From NCBI RefSeq assembly GCF_002028455.1, contig NZ_MWUM01000007.1, positions 186,001 through 250,000 on the forward strand: 64,000 nt of DNA. Direction: 5' to 3'. Shown in pieces: positions 25,978 to 35,425 of the stretch; the first letter of the stretch is position 1, and every line of letters begins with the position of its first letter. Origin of the DNA: Zoogloea sp. LCSB751 (GTDB lineage Bacteria; Pseudomonadota; Gammaproteobacteria; Burkholderiales; Rhodocyclaceae). A model generated the notes under the pieces. The model was not told where the DNA came from and did not search any database. It saw only the letters and a program-made list of their open reading frames with translations. The translations under genes and the position numbers were made by a program.

Positions 25978-27723
25978 ATGAAAGACTCCATCCAGCTATA
26001 CCGCCGCCTGCTCGGTTCGATCCGGCCCTATTCGCGGGTGGTCGCCCTGTCCATCCTGGCGATGATCGCCGCGGCCTCCCTGGAGCCCGTTTTGCCGGGT
26101 TTGCTCAAGCCGCTGGTAGACGAAAGCCTGATCAAGAAAAGCCATGTCGCCCAGTGGCAGGTGCCGCTGTTCCTGATGCTGGCCTTCCTGGGCAAGGGCG
26201 TGGCCGAGTACGTGGCCAGCGTGTCCAGCCAGTGGATCGCCAACCAGGCCATCACCGACCTGCGCCAGCAGGTCTTCCGCCACCAGATGCACCTGCCGAT
26301 TCCCGTGCACCAGGCGGAGACCGGCGGACGCATGCTGTCGCGCATCCTCTACGACATCCCGCAGGTCGGTGCCGCCCTGTCCAACGCGTGGATCATCATC
26401 GTCCGCGATACGCTGATCATCATCGGCCTGACCGGCTACCTGATCTACACCGCCTGGGAGCTGACCCTGGTGATCGTCGCCATCGCGCCGATCGTCGCCT
26501 GGCTGATCCGCGTTGCCAGCCGCAAGCTGCGCGGCTCCAACCAGGAGATGCAGGAAACCACCGGGCGCCTGACCGGCATGGTCGAGGAAACCCTCGGCGG
26601 GGTGCGCGAGATCAAGCTGTTCGGCACCCACGAGCACGAGGACCGGCGTTTCGCCGAGGTGTCCGAAAAACTGCGCAAGCAGACCATGCGCACGGTGCGG
26701 GTGTCGTCTGCCAACGTGCCACTGGTGCAGGTGCTGGCGGCGGCGGCGGTGGCCACGGTGATCTGGACCGCGTCGTCCCTGTCGGCCCAGGACAAGCTCA
26801 GCCCCGGCGAATTCGTGGCCTTCGTCACCGCCATGTCGATGCTCTTCGAGCCGATCCGCCGTCTGACCAACATCAACGCGACGATCCAGCGCGGCCTGGC
26901 CGGCGCCCAGAGCATCTTCGAGCTGCTCGATACGCCGCCGGAAGTGGATAGCGCCAGCGGCACACTGCCGCGGGCCACCGGTGAGCTGCGCTTCGACGAT
27001 GTGAGCTTCTCCTATCCCGGCCAGTCCGAGCCGGCGCTGCAGCACTTCAGCCTGGACGTGCATCCGGGCCAGACGGTGGCCCTGGTCGGCGCCTCGGGCA
27101 GCGGCAAGACCACGCTGATCAACCTGATCGCCCGTTTCTACGAGCCCGGTTCCGGCCGCGTGCTGCTCGATGGCACGCCCCTCGACAGCCTGCCGCTGGC
27201 CCACCTGCGCGCCCAGCTCGGCTGGGTCGGCCAGCAGGTCGTGCTGTTCGACGACAGCATCGCCGCCAACATCGCCTATGGCCGCCCCGACGTGCCGGAG
27301 GCCGCCATCGTCGCGGCGGCCCGGGCGGCCCACGCGATGGAGTTCATCGACAAGCTGCCGGACGGCCTCGCGACGCGGGTCGGCGCCAACGGCAGCCAGC
27401 TCTCCGGCGGCCAGCGGCAGCGCATCGCGATTGCCCGCGCCTTCCTGCGCGACGCGCCGATTCTGCTGCTCGACGAAGCCACCTCGGCTCTCGACAACGA
27501 ATCGGAGCGGGCGGTGAAGGATGCGCTGGTCGAACTGCGCCGCAACCGCACGGTGATCGTCATCGCCCACCGCCTGTCCACCATCCGCGACGCCGATCGC
27601 ATCGTGGTGATGGAGCGCGGGCGCATCGTCGAGGCTGGTACGCATGACGAACTGGTGGCCCGCGGCGAGGCCTACGCCCGCCTGCTGGCCAGTGGCGAAC
27701 AGGTGACGGCGGACGCGGCCTGA
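25978..27723 (+). CDS. msbA: Lipid A export ABC transporter (MsbA)
   Basis: The 581-residue fused permease-ATPase has six membrane helices in residues 15-310. A nucleotide-binding domain has Walker [10 protein letters not shown] near 371-379, the signature [16 protein letters not shown] near 475-490 and Walker [13 protein letters not shown] near 495-506. The half-size architecture and the LPS context identify MsbA, which flips lipid A-core across the inner membrane. The leader (25856-25977) contains an 8-base inverted repeat (GCAGCACG...CGTGCTGC) of uncertain role. The next gene begins four bases after the stop. Confidence 0.94.
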   Translation: MKDSIQLYRRLLGSIRPYSRVVALSILAMIAAASLEPVLPGLLKPLVDESLIKKSHVAQWQVPLFLMLAFLGKGVAEYVASVSSQWIANQAITDLRQQVFRHQMHLPIPVHQAETGGRMLSRILYDIPQVGAALSNAWIIIVRDTLIIIGLTGYLIYTAWELTLVIVAIAPIVAWLIRVASRKLRGSNQEMQETTGRLTGMVEETLGGVREIKLFGTHEHEDRRFAEVSEKLRKQTMRTVRVSSANVPLVQVLAAAAVATVIWTASSLSAQDKLSPGEFVAFVTAMSMLFEPIRRLTNINATIQRGLAGAQSIFELLDTPPEVDSASGTLPRATGELRFDDVSFSYPGQSEPALQHFSLDVHPGQTVALVGASGSGKTTLINLIARFYEPGSGRVLLDGTPLDSLPLAHLRAQLGWVGQQVVLFDDSIAANIAYGRPDVPEAAIVAAARAAHAMEFIDKLPDGLATRVGANGSQLSGGQRQRIAIARAFLRDAPILLLDEATSALDNESERAVKDALVELRRNRTVIVIAHRLSTIRDADRIVVMERGRIVEAGTHDELVARGEAYARLLASGEQVTADAA

Positions 27724-27727
27724 CACC

Positions 27728-28759
27728 ATGACGAACCGGGTTGCCCTCTACTTCGTCGCTTCGCCGCTGCAATACCTGGCGGCGCGGCGCATCGCCGAGA
27801 CTCACGAGGCCGGGGCGCGCCAGGTACTGGTCTGGTACAAGCCGGGGATGACCCCGGTGGTGCGGCCCGACGATTGGGACGCATCGAGCTACATGCCGTG
27901 GCCGCGCCGCGAACCGCTGCCCGGCCTGTTCGGCCGCCTGCGCCGCCTGCGCGCCAACATCCGGCTGGTGGCCGGGCTGGTCGGCCGCTGCGACAGCCTG
28001 CACATCCACAGCGCGGTGTTCGATACCGAGGCGATCAACTACTTCCTGCGCGCGCTGCCCAGGCTGTGCGGCTGTGCCGACATGAAGGCGCGCATCCTGC
28101 CGGACGGCATCATCAGCATCCGCCGCTATCCGCTCACCGGCCTGCGCCGCCTGTCCCAGCATGTCCGCAAGCTGCGCCGCCTGGTGGCGCCGGAGCTGGA
28201 TTACCGGTGCTTCAAAGGGGACCGCATCGGTTCCGATGCCGATTTCTGTGACCGCATCTACGTGTTGCCGGGCCTGCCCCACGAGTATTCCCCGGCCAAG
28301 ACGGTCGTGCTTCCGCCTCTCGTCACGCCGGCTGCCGATGCCGCGCAGACGCAGGAAGGGCCGCGCCGGGCGCTGGTGATCGGCCAGCCGCTGGTCGGGG
28401 CCGGCCTGATGAAGCCCGCCGACCGGGATGCGGTGAGCGCCGAGATCCATACCTGGCTCGCTCTCGAAGGTATCCGCCAGGTCTTCTACAAGGGCCATCC
28501 GAAGGACCCGGCGCTGGAGCTCAACCATCCGGACTATGCCGTGGTGACCCTCGACGAGCCCCTCGAAATGCACCTGGCCCGCAACGCCTACGATGCGGTG
28601 CTGGGGGTGCGCTCCACGGCGCTGCTGTTCGCCCGCCAGACCAGCCCGGCGACAACCCGGGTGATCGCTTTCGGCTGGGATCGGGTGCGCTTCAAGTCGG
28701 AGGCCGAACGGCGCGACATGCAGTCGGCTTTTGCCATCTGTGGAGTCGAGCTGCGATGA
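27728..28759 (+). CDS. Polysialyltransferase-like glycosyltransferase (GT52-type)
   Basis: The 343-residue protein begins YFVASPLQYLAARRIAE, the N-terminal motif of bacterial sialyltransferase-fold enzymes. The late part has YKGHPKDP near 258 (the HP motif) and a LGVRSTALLFAR segment near 294-305 (the S-S/T motif), which bind CMP-sugar in those families. Donor could be CMP-Kdo, CMP-sialic acid or another activated acid sugar. No sialic acid synthesis genes are nearby. It is coupled to the ligase gene by ATGA. Confidence 0.65.
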   Translation: MTNRVALYFVASPLQYLAARRIAETHEAGARQVLVWYKPGMTPVVRPDDWDASSYMPWPRREPLPGLFGRLRRLRANIRLVAGLVGRCDSLHIHSAVFDTEAINYFLRALPRLCGCADMKARILPDGIISIRRYPLTGLRRLSQHVRKLRRLVAPELDYRCFKGDRIGSDADFCDRIYVLPGLPHEYSPAKTVVLPPLVTPAADAAQTQEGPRRALVIGQPLVGAGLMKPADRDAVSAEIHTWLALEGIRQVFYKGHPKDPALELNHPDYAVVTLDEPLEMHLARNAYDAVLGVRSTALLFARQTSPATTRVIAFGWDRVRFKSEAERRDMQSAFAICGVELR

Positions 28760-29997
28760 CGGCGGCGCCGCTCGGCGCGTTCCGGGCCCGCATTCCGCGT
28801 ATCAACGCGGCCCTGTTCACCGCGGCCTTCTTCTTCCTGCCCGGCCATGTAGCGCCGGTATATACCCTGAGCGCGGTGATGCTGCTGCTGTCCGTGCTGG
28901 AAGGGCGTTTCCGCGAGAAATGGGCCCTGCTGCGCGGCGACAGCCTGTTCTGGATCTTCCAGGCCTTCTTCTGGCTGTTTCCGCTGGCCCTGCTGTGGAC
29001 CGAGGACATGGCCGAGGGACGGCGGATGGTCGGGCGCTACACCTTCTTCCTGTTGTCGCCGCTGTACCTGACGATTGCCCGCCGGGAACTGCTGCCGCGC
29101 TGCATCGCCGCCTTTCTGGCCGGCTGCCTGCTGGCCGAGGGCCTGGCCTACTACAACTGGCTGCAGATGCACCTCTTTCCGGACTGGCCGGCCGGGCTGC
29201 GGGTGGCCAAGGATCCGGAAGACACGGCACCCTTCGTCGACCACATCCTGTATGCGCCGATCCTGGCCTGGGCGGCCTATCTGGCCGCGCGGGCCAGCCT
29301 GTCCGGGCCGCCCGCGCGGCGCCTGGGGTACGCGCTGCTGACGGCGCTGACCGCCGGCAATCTGCTGTTTTCCGGCGGCCGGGCGGGGCAGTTGGTCTTC
29401 CTGGTGCTGCTGGCGGTACTGGTCTGCCAGCGTTTCGCCCGTCGTCCGCTGCTGGCGGGTCTGGTGTCGGCCACGCTGGTGTCGGCGCTGCTGGGTGGGG
29501 CCTATATCGGCAACGACTATTTCCGCAGCCGGGTGGACATGGCCGTCCATGAGATCACCCATTACGAAGAGTCGGTGAATACCTCGGCCGGCCTGCGCCT
29601 GACCTTCCTGATGAATTCGGCGCGTCTGTTCGCCGAGCATCCGCTGGCCGGCGTCGGTAGCGGCGACTACACGCGGGAATACGCCGTGCTCCACGCGCGC
29701 CATTCGCCTGGCTGGCTGACCACCGACAATCCCCACAACCAGTACCTCTTCGTGCTCAGTACCACCGGCCTGCTCGGCGGCGCCATCCTCCTCGCGGTGT
29801 ATTTCCCCCCGCTGCTGTGGCGCGGCCGGCGCGACGAGGTGGCGCCGCTGCGCACCGCGCTGGTGGTCTTCATCTGTACCAGCAGCCTGTTCGAGGACTA
29901 CCTGTGGCGCTCCAACACCTCGCTGCTGTTCGTGCTCTTCGCGGTGCTGCTGCTTGGCGCGCGGAGCCGGGATGCGCAGTCGCCGGCGCTGCGATGA
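28756..29997 (+). CDS. O-antigen ligase-like membrane protein
   Basis: The 413-residue protein has about eleven hydrophobic helices. A Wzy_C-type core is seen in SGGRAGQLVFLVLLAVLV near 208-225 and the periplasmic loop DNPHNQYLFVLSTTGLLGG near 327-345. The PHNQYL motif carries the His conserved in WaaL ligases and O-antigen polymerases. It would attach a polymer to lipid A-core, or join core sugars, on the periplasmic face. Which of the two cannot be decided. It overlaps its neighbours on both sides by four bases. Confidence 0.85.
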   Translation: MTAAPLGAFRARIPRINAALFTAAFFFLPGHVAPVYTLSAVMLLLSVLEGRFREKWALLRGDSLFWIFQAFFWLFPLALLWTEDMAEGRRMVGRYTFFLLSPLYLTIARRELLPRCIAAFLAGCLLAEGLAYYNWLQMHLFPDWPAGLRVAKDPEDTAPFVDHILYAPILAWAAYLAARASLSGPPARRLGYALLTALTAGNLLFSGGRAGQLVFLVLLAVLVCQRFARRPLLAGLVSATLVSALLGGAYIGNDYFRSRVDMAVHEITHYEESVNTSAGLRLTFLMNSARLFAEHPLAGVGSGDYTREYAVLHARHSPGWLTTDNPHNQYLFVLSTTGLLGGAILLAVYFPPLLWRGRRDEVAPLRTALVVFICTSSLFEDYLWRSNTSLLFVLFAVLLLGARSRDAQSPALR

Positions 29998-30722
29998 AGA
30001 TCTTCGTCCTCAATCTCGAGCGGGCCGCCGACCGCCGCGCGCTGATGCAGCGGCGCCTGGCGGCGCTGGCGCTGGATGCCGAGTTCCTGCCGGCGGTCGA
30101 GGGTAGCCGCGTCGATCGGCGCAGTCTGCCGGCCGGCAGCGAGCCGCGCCTGACGCCCGGCGAACTGGGCTGCTACCTGTCTCACCAGCGTTGCTGGGAG
30201 ATCGTCGTCGAGCGGGGGCTGGCCCACGCGGTGGTGCTCGAGGACGACGTGGTGCTGAGCCCCGAGCTGCCGCGGGTGATTGCCGGGATCGCCGGTCTCG
30301 ACCTGCCCTACGATCTGGTCCGCCTGTCCTCCCTCGGCCCGGTGCGCGGCATCCCGGTGGCTCGCTTGGCAGACGGCCGGCTGTTGATCCTGCCCAACAA
30401 GAACCCCAGCGGCGCCCAGGGCTATCTCGTCAGCCAGGCCGGTGCCCGCCGCCTGCTGGAGCACCTGGCGGTGCCGAAGCGGCCGGTGGACGACGAGTTC
30501 GATCTCTACTGGAAGCACGGTCTGTGCGTCCCGGTGGTATTTCCGTGCGTGGTCGAGGAAGATGGCGGCCTCGCCAGCACCATCGGCGCACGCATGGACG
30601 GCCAGCGCCGCAAGACCGTGGGCCGCCATCTGGTGCGGGTGATCGAGGCGAAGCGCCGCAAGCTCGCCGTTTTCCTGCTGGCCCGCCGGCTCCGCCAGGC
30701 CGCCGCCGACCGACGACGATGA
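29994..30722 (+). CDS. LPS glycosyltransferase family 25
   Basis: ATG 29994 overlaps the previous stop. The 242-residue protein begins MKIFVLNLERAADRR, the GT25 N-terminus. Other family blocks are LTPGELGCYLSHQRCW near 51-66, VVLEDDVVL near 79-87 (acidic metal-binding EDD) and GAQGYLVSQAGARRLL near 139-154. GT25 enzymes such as LgtB/LgtE and Haemophilus Lex2 add galactose to LPS core. The C-terminal 30 residues are Arg-rich and may touch the membrane. Confidence 0.9.
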   Translation: MKIFVLNLERAADRRALMQRRLAALALDAEFLPAVEGSRVDRRSLPAGSEPRLTPGELGCYLSHQRCWEIVVERGLAHAVVLEDDVVLSPELPRVIAGIAGLDLPYDLVRLSSLGPVRGIPVARLADGRLLILPNKNPSGAQGYLVSQAGARRLLEHLAVPKRPVDDEFDLYWKHGLCVPVVFPCVVEEDGGLASTIGARMDGQRRKTVGRHLVRVIEAKRRKLAVFLLARRLRQAAADRRR

Positions 30723-31399
30723 CGACAACCGTTTCCGAAGAAATCCTGCAGGACCGCCCGGATGTGCCCTTCCTGGTGTGCGCCTTCTATACCGATACCT
30801 ACGCGGCCGAGGCGGCCCAGCTGCGCGCGTCGCTGGAGCAGACCGGCACGCCGTATTTCCTGAAGCGCTACCCGAGCCGCGGCTACTGGGAGGCCAACAC
30901 GCGCATCAAGCCGGAGTTCCTGCGCGACTGCCTGCAGCGTTTCGAGGGGCGCGCCGTGGTCTATCTGGACGCCGACTCGGTGGTGCGTTCGCCGCTGCGC
31001 CTGTTCTTCGATTTCGACGCCGACCTGGGCGTCTTCGTGGCGCCCGGCGACGGCAGTTTCTCGCACCGCTACCTGACCGGCACGCTCTACCTGCGCAATG
31101 GGCCGCCGGCGCGGGCCTTCGTGGACGACTGGATCGCCGCCCAGGGCGGCATGCTGCTCGGCGTGGACCAGGACAGCTTCACCGCTGCCATCGAGTGCCA
31201 CCCGGAACTACGCATCGGGCCGCTGCCGGAAAGCTATGTGAAGATCTTCGACCGCGGTACGGAAGCGCCGGTGGTCGAGCATTTCCAGGCCAGCCGGCGG
31301 CACGTCAAGCTGCAGCGCGCCATAAAAAAGACCCGCAACGCGGCCATCGGCGTGGCCGTGCTCGCTGCGCTGGCCTGGCTGGCCAGCCGCTGGTTCTAG
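30719..31399 (+). CDS. Putative nucleotide-sugar glycosyltransferase (GT-A fold)
   Basis: ATG 30719 lies in an ATGA overlap with the GT25 gene and gives 226 residues. A GT-A core is suggested by PFLVCAFYTDTY near 17, ANTRIKPEFLRDCL near 59 and the DxD motif VYLDADSVV near 80-88. SHRYLTGTLYLRN and GVDQDSF follow. A hydrophobic segment near residues 204-221 (AAIGVAVLAALAWLASRW) ends the protein and could anchor it to the membrane. The family resembles GT77-like or DUF putative transferases. The sugar is unknown. Confidence 0.75.
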   Translation: MTTTVSEEILQDRPDVPFLVCAFYTDTYAAEAAQLRASLEQTGTPYFLKRYPSRGYWEANTRIKPEFLRDCLQRFEGRAVVYLDADSVVRSPLRLFFDFDADLGVFVAPGDGSFSHRYLTGTLYLRNGPPARAFVDDWIAAQGGMLLGVDQDSFTAAIECHPELRIGPLPESYVKIFDRGTEAPVVEHFQASRRHVKLQRAIKKTRNAAIGVAVLAALAWLASRWF

Positions 31400-31477
31400 C
31401 TGCACCGCAACAGGCGGCTACGCCAAGGGGCGATCCTCTGGCATCATGCGATCCCGCACGCGTCATTTGCCGAGCCG

Positions 31478-32230
31478 ATGAGCCGTATCCACATCCTGAT
31501 GTATCACCGGGTGGGGCATTTTCCGCAGCGCATGCCCAGTCATCGCGCGCAGATCTGCCACCTGCCGCGCTTCAAGGCGCAGATGGCCATGCTGCGTTAC
31601 TGCGGCTACTCGGTGGTGAGCCTGGACGATGCGGCGGTGGCCCTGCGCGGCGGGAAAACCCTGCCGCCCAGGCCGGTGGTGCTGACCTTCGACGACGCCT
31701 ACGTGGACTTCCTCGAACAGGCCGCCCCCGTGCTGCAGGCCCATGGCTATCCGGCGACGGTCTACGCGGTGGCCGGGCTGCTTGGCAAGACTTCCGAGTG
31801 GGTCACGCCGGAAGGCCTCGTTCCCGCCCCGCTGATGAGCGCCGCCCAGCTGCGCGAGGTTCACGCGATGGGCTTCACGGTGGGTTCCCACACGGTCAGC
31901 CATCCGCGTCTGGCCCAGGCGGACACGCCGCGCATCGTTGAGGAACTGACCGCCAGCAAGCGCATGCTCGAAGACGTGCTCGGCGCGCCGGTGAATCACT
32001 TCTGCTATCCCTACGGCAGCCACGACATGCGCGCGGTGGAAGCCGCTGCCGCTGCCGGCTACGCCACCGGCACGACCTGCCAGCGTGCCGTCGCCACGCC
32101 GGCCGACGACCTGTTGACGCTGCCGCGCAAGGCCGTCTCCCAAGGCAATACCGCCTTCGGCGTGTTGTGGAAGCTGCTCACCAAGAACACCGCCAGGCAG
32201 GCCGCGCTCCGCCGGCCCGTGCATGCATGA
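31478..32230 (+). CDS. Polysaccharide deacetylase family protein, paralogue 1
   Basis: The 250-residue NodB-fold protein has motif 1 TFDDAYVDF near 69-77 (two Asp), motif 2 SHTVSHPRL near 138-146 (two metal-binding His) and the FCYPYGSHD block near 172-180. Such carbohydrate esterase 4 proteins remove acetyl groups from sugars such as GlcNAc. It has no signal peptide, so it would act on a cytoplasmic lipid- or nucleotide-linked glycan. It is about two thirds identical by eye to the gene at 35422-36162. It overlaps the next gene by four bases. Confidence 0.9.
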   Translation: MSRIHILMYHRVGHFPQRMPSHRAQICHLPRFKAQMAMLRYCGYSVVSLDDAAVALRGGKTLPPRPVVLTFDDAYVDFLEQAAPVLQAHGYPATVYAVAGLLGKTSEWVTPEGLVPAPLMSAAQLREVHAMGFTVGSHTVSHPRLAQADTPRIVEELTASKRMLEDVLGAPVNHFCYPYGSHDMRAVEAAAAAGYATGTTCQRAVATPADDLLTLPRKAVSQGNTAFGVLWKLLTKNTARQAALRRPVHA

Positions 32231-33282
32231 AACGCATCCTCATCGTCCGTAGCTCCGCCATCGGCGACGTGGTCTTTGCCTCCGCGCTGCCGGCGGCGAT
32301 CCGCCGCACCCATCCGGACGCCCATATCGCCTGGCTGGTCGAGCCGGGCATCCACGAACTGCTGCTCAGCGACCCGAATATCGACGAGGTCATCACCTGG
32401 TCGAAGGGCGAGTGGGTCAAGTTGTGGAAGGAAGGCCGCCGGCTCGAACTGTGGCGGCGCGTGCGCCAGTTGCGCCGCGAGCTGCACGCGCGCCGCTTCG
32501 ACACCGCGCTGGACCTGCAGGGCCTGCTGAAGAGCGGCTTCATCACCTGGCTGTCGGGCGCGCCGCGCCGCGTCGGCCTCGGCTCCAAGGAAGGCAGCCA
32601 GCTGCTGATGAGCGAGGTGATCCCGCGCGGTGGCGAAAAGGCGCGCATCGGTTCCGAATACCAGTTCCTGGCCCAGCAGCTGGGCCTCGATGCCGGTGCC
32701 TTCCTGCCGACGCTGACCGTCGATCCGGCTGCCGAAGCCAGTGTGCTCGGCAAGCTCGCCGAACAGGGCCTGGCGCCCGGCCGCTACGCGGTGTTCGCGC
32801 CGTTCACGACGCGCCCGCAGAAGCACTGGTTCGAGGACGCCTGGCAGGCGCTGGCGCCGCAGCTGATCGCCGCCACCGGGCTGACCCCGGTGATTCTCGG
32901 CGGTCCGGCGGATGCCGAGGCGGCGGCGCGCATCGCCGCGGCCGACCCGCACATCGTCAACCTGGCTGGCCGCACCCGCCTGCCGGAGGCGGTGGCCGCC
33001 ATCGCCCACGCGGCGCTGCTGGTCGGCGTGGATACCGGCCTGACCCACATGGGCACCGCGCTGGCCCGCCCGACAGTGGCCATCTTCGGCTCCACCTGCC
33101 CCTATCTGAACACTGGCCGCCCTACCGGCAGCGTCATCTGGCTCGGCCTCGACTGCTCGCCATGCCGGCGCCGGCCGACCTGTGGCGGCAAATTCACCTG
33201 TCTGCGCGACATCACGCCGGCCATGGTCCTCGACCGGGCCCAGGCCATGCTGGCCGCCCAGACCCAAGAAACAAGACCATGA
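32227..33282 (+). CDS. LPS heptosyltransferase I-like protein (GT9)
   Basis: ATG 32227 overlaps the deacetylase stop, giving 351 residues beginning MKRILIVRSSAIGDVVFAS, the classic GT9/WaaC start. Further family blocks are DTALDLQGLLKSG near 98-110, FAPFTTRPQKHW near 192-203, PVILGGPAD near 222, and GVDTGLTHMGTALARPTVAIFG near 263-284. WaaC adds the first heptose to Kdo. The C-terminal cysteine-rich CSPCRRRPTCGGKFTC is seen in several heptosyltransferase relatives. It could instead be a later heptosyltransferase. Confidence 0.9.
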   Translation: MKRILIVRSSAIGDVVFASALPAAIRRTHPDAHIAWLVEPGIHELLLSDPNIDEVITWSKGEWVKLWKEGRRLELWRRVRQLRRELHARRFDTALDLQGLLKSGFITWLSGAPRRVGLGSKEGSQLLMSEVIPRGGEKARIGSEYQFLAQQLGLDAGAFLPTLTVDPAAEASVLGKLAEQGLAPGRYAVFAPFTTRPQKHWFEDAWQALAPQLIAATGLTPVILGGPADAEAAARIAAADPHIVNLAGRTRLPEAVAAIAHAALLVGVDTGLTHMGTALARPTVAIFGSTCPYLNTGRPTGSVIWLGLDCSPCRRRPTCGGKFTCLRDITPAMVLDRAQAMLAAQTQETRP

Positions 33283-34361
33283 AGATTCTGCATGTGGAAG
33301 CGGGCAAGCACCTTTACGGGGGTGCCCGCCAGGTCCAGTACATCACCGAGGGCCTCGCCACCCGCGGCGTCGAGACCCTGCTGGCCTGTCCGGCCGGCAG
33401 CGACATCGCCCATCGCCAGCCGGCCGGTACCCGTCTGCTGGAGATGCGGATGGGGGGCGACGGCGATGCCGGCTTGACCTTCCGCCTGGCGCGGGTCATT
33501 TGCGCCGAGAAGCCAGATCTTGTCCATCTGCATAGCCGCCGTGGTGCCGATACCTGGGGAGCCCTGGCGGCCCGGATGGCCGGCGTGCCCTGCGTGCTGT
33601 CACGCCGCGTGGATAACCCTGAGTCCCGGCTGGCGGTGGCCCTCAAGTACCGCCTCTACGATCACGTGATCACCATCTCGGAAGGCATCCGCGAGGTGCT
33701 GCTGTCCGAAGGTCTGGCGCCGGAAAAGGTCAGCTGCGTGCGCAGCGCGGTGGATCCGGCGCCTTTTTTGGTACCGGTCGATCCCGAAGCTTTCCGCGCC
33801 GAGTTCCGCCTGCCGCAGGACGCGCTGGTGATCGGCGTGGTGGCCCAGATGATCCCGCGCAAGGGCCATCGCTACCTGTTCGCCGCGCTGCCCGAGCTGG
33901 TCGAGCACTATCCCGAACTGCAGGTGCTGGTTTTCGGCCAGGGGCCGCTGGAGGCCGAGCTGCGTGCCGATGTGGCGGCCCGCGGCCTCGGCGGCACGGT
34001 GCATTTCGCCGGCTTCCGCCACGACCTGGCCCACTGGATCGGCGGCCTCGATCTGCTGGTCCACCCGGCCGAGATGGAAGGCCTCGGCGTGTCCCTGCTG
34101 CAGGCCGCTGCCGCTGGCGTGCCCGTCATCACCAGCCGCGCCGGCGGCTTACCGGAAGCGGTGCAGGACGGGGTGACCGGCATCCTGTGTCCGCCGGGCG
34201 ATGTGCCGGCGCTTGCCGCCGCCATTGAACGCCTGGTTGCCGACCCGGTCTTGCGCACCCAGTACGGCGAAGCCGGGCGGGCGCGCATTCTGGCCGAGTT
34301 CTCCATCGACGGTATGGTCGAAGGCAACCTGGCCATTTATCGCAAGGTGCTCGGCCAGTGA
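33279..34361 (+). CDS. Glycosyltransferase family 4
   Basis: ATG 33279 overlaps the previous stop and gives 360 residues. The GT-B fold is shown by HVEAGKHLYGGARQVQYI near 5-22, a VVAQMIPRKGHRYLFAALP acceptor-site block near 187-205 and the donor-binding E-x7-E block PAEMEGLGVSLLQAAAAG near 264-281. It transfers a sugar from a nucleotide donor to the LPS core or a lipid carrier. The specific linkage cannot be read. It is coupled on both sides. Confidence 0.9.
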   Translation: MKILHVEAGKHLYGGARQVQYITEGLATRGVETLLACPAGSDIAHRQPAGTRLLEMRMGGDGDAGLTFRLARVICAEKPDLVHLHSRRGADTWGALAARMAGVPCVLSRRVDNPESRLAVALKYRLYDHVITISEGIREVLLSEGLAPEKVSCVRSAVDPAPFLVPVDPEAFRAEFRLPQDALVIGVVAQMIPRKGHRYLFAALPELVEHYPELQVLVFGQGPLEAELRADVAARGLGGTVHFAGFRHDLAHWIGGLDLLVHPAEMEGLGVSLLQAAAAGVPVITSRAGGLPEAVQDGVTGILCPPGDVPALAAAIERLVADPVLRTQYGEAGRARILAEFSIDGMVEGNLAIYRKVLGQ

Positions 34362-35425
34362 AGATCGTCACTGTCCTGCGTAGCCTCAAGAGCGGCGGCG
34401 CCGAGCGCCACGCTCTGCAGCTCATGCGCGGCCTGCGCGAGCGCGGCCACGAGGCCTTCTACGCCGGCCCGATGGCCGGCTGGCTTGGCCAGCAATTGCG
34501 CGCCGACGGCTTCGACGGCATCGACCTGCCGCTGGTTGGCATCTACGACCTGCCGTCCACCGTGCGTCTGGCGCTGTACGCCCGCCGCATCGGCGCCGAC
34601 CTGATTCACGGCCACCTGACACGCGGGGCCTGGTACGCCGGCCTGGCGGCCAAACTGGCGCGCCTGCCCAATGTGGCGACTGCCCATTCGGACAACGCCG
34701 GCAAGCACTTCGGACGGGCCGACCGCATCATCGCGGTGTCCCAGGCGGTGGCTGATTTTCTGGAGCGCAGCGGCTACGATCCGGCGCGCATCCGCATGGT
34801 CCACCACGGCATCGCCGACCTGGCGGCAGCATTGCCGGCCGATGTGCGCGCGGCGACGCGGCGCGAACTCGGCGTGGCCGACGACGAGCCCTGCCTGCTG
34901 ATGGCGGCGCGCATCGTTTCCGCCAAAGGCCACGACACTGCGCTGGCGGCCCTGGCTCGCCTCCGCGAACGGCGCTGGACGCTGCTGCTGGCCGGCGACC
35001 ACCACGGCGACCTTGGCCCGCAGGTGCAGGCCCAGGCACGGGAACTCGGCCTGGAGGGGCGGATCCGTTTTCTTGGCCATCGCGAAGACGTGCCGGCCCT
35101 GCTGGCCGCGTCCGACCTGCTGCTGGCGCCGTCGCGCCGGGAAGCCCTGTCGCTGACGCTGCTGGAAGCTTCCGCCTGCAGCCTGCCGATCGTCGCCAGC
35201 TACGTGGGCGGCATCGGCGAAGTGGTGGAGGAGGGCGGCAGCGGCCACCTGGTGCCGCCCGATGATCCCGTCGCGCTGGCCGCCGCCATCGACGACCTGC
35301 TCGGCGATCCGGCCCGGCGCGCCGCTTTCGGCGCCCGCGCGCGGCAGATCTTCGAGGGTGGCTTTACGGAGGACGCAATGTTCGAGCGCACGATTGCGGT
35401 CTATCGCGAGGCCTGCGGACGATGA
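34358..35425 (+). CDS. Glycosyltransferase family 4
   Basis: The start is GTG 34358, in a GTGA overlap with the preceding stop. The 355 residues begin MKIVTVLRSLKSGGAERHAL, the GT4 signature with the G-G-A-E/R-x-H loop. The C-terminal domain has RIVSAKGHDTALAALARL near 183-200, GHREDVPALLAASDLLLAPS near 237-256 and the E-x7-E donor block SRREALSLTLLEASACSLPI near 256-275. It is paralogous in fold, not closely, to the preceding gene. It leads into the second deacetylase by overlap. Confidence 0.9.
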   Translation: MKIVTVLRSLKSGGAERHALQLMRGLRERGHEAFYAGPMAGWLGQQLRADGFDGIDLPLVGIYDLPSTVRLALYARRIGADLIHGHLTRGAWYAGLAAKLARLPNVATAHSDNAGKHFGRADRIIAVSQAVADFLERSGYDPARIRMVHHGIADLAAALPADVRAATRRELGVADDEPCLLMAARIVSAKGHDTALAALARLRERRWTLLLAGDHHGDLGPQVQAQARELGLEGRIRFLGHREDVPALLAASDLLLAPSRREALSLTLLEASACSLPIVASYVGGIGEVVEEGGSGHLVPPDDPVALAAAIDDLLGDPARRAAFGARARQIFEGGFTEDAMFERTIAVYREACGR

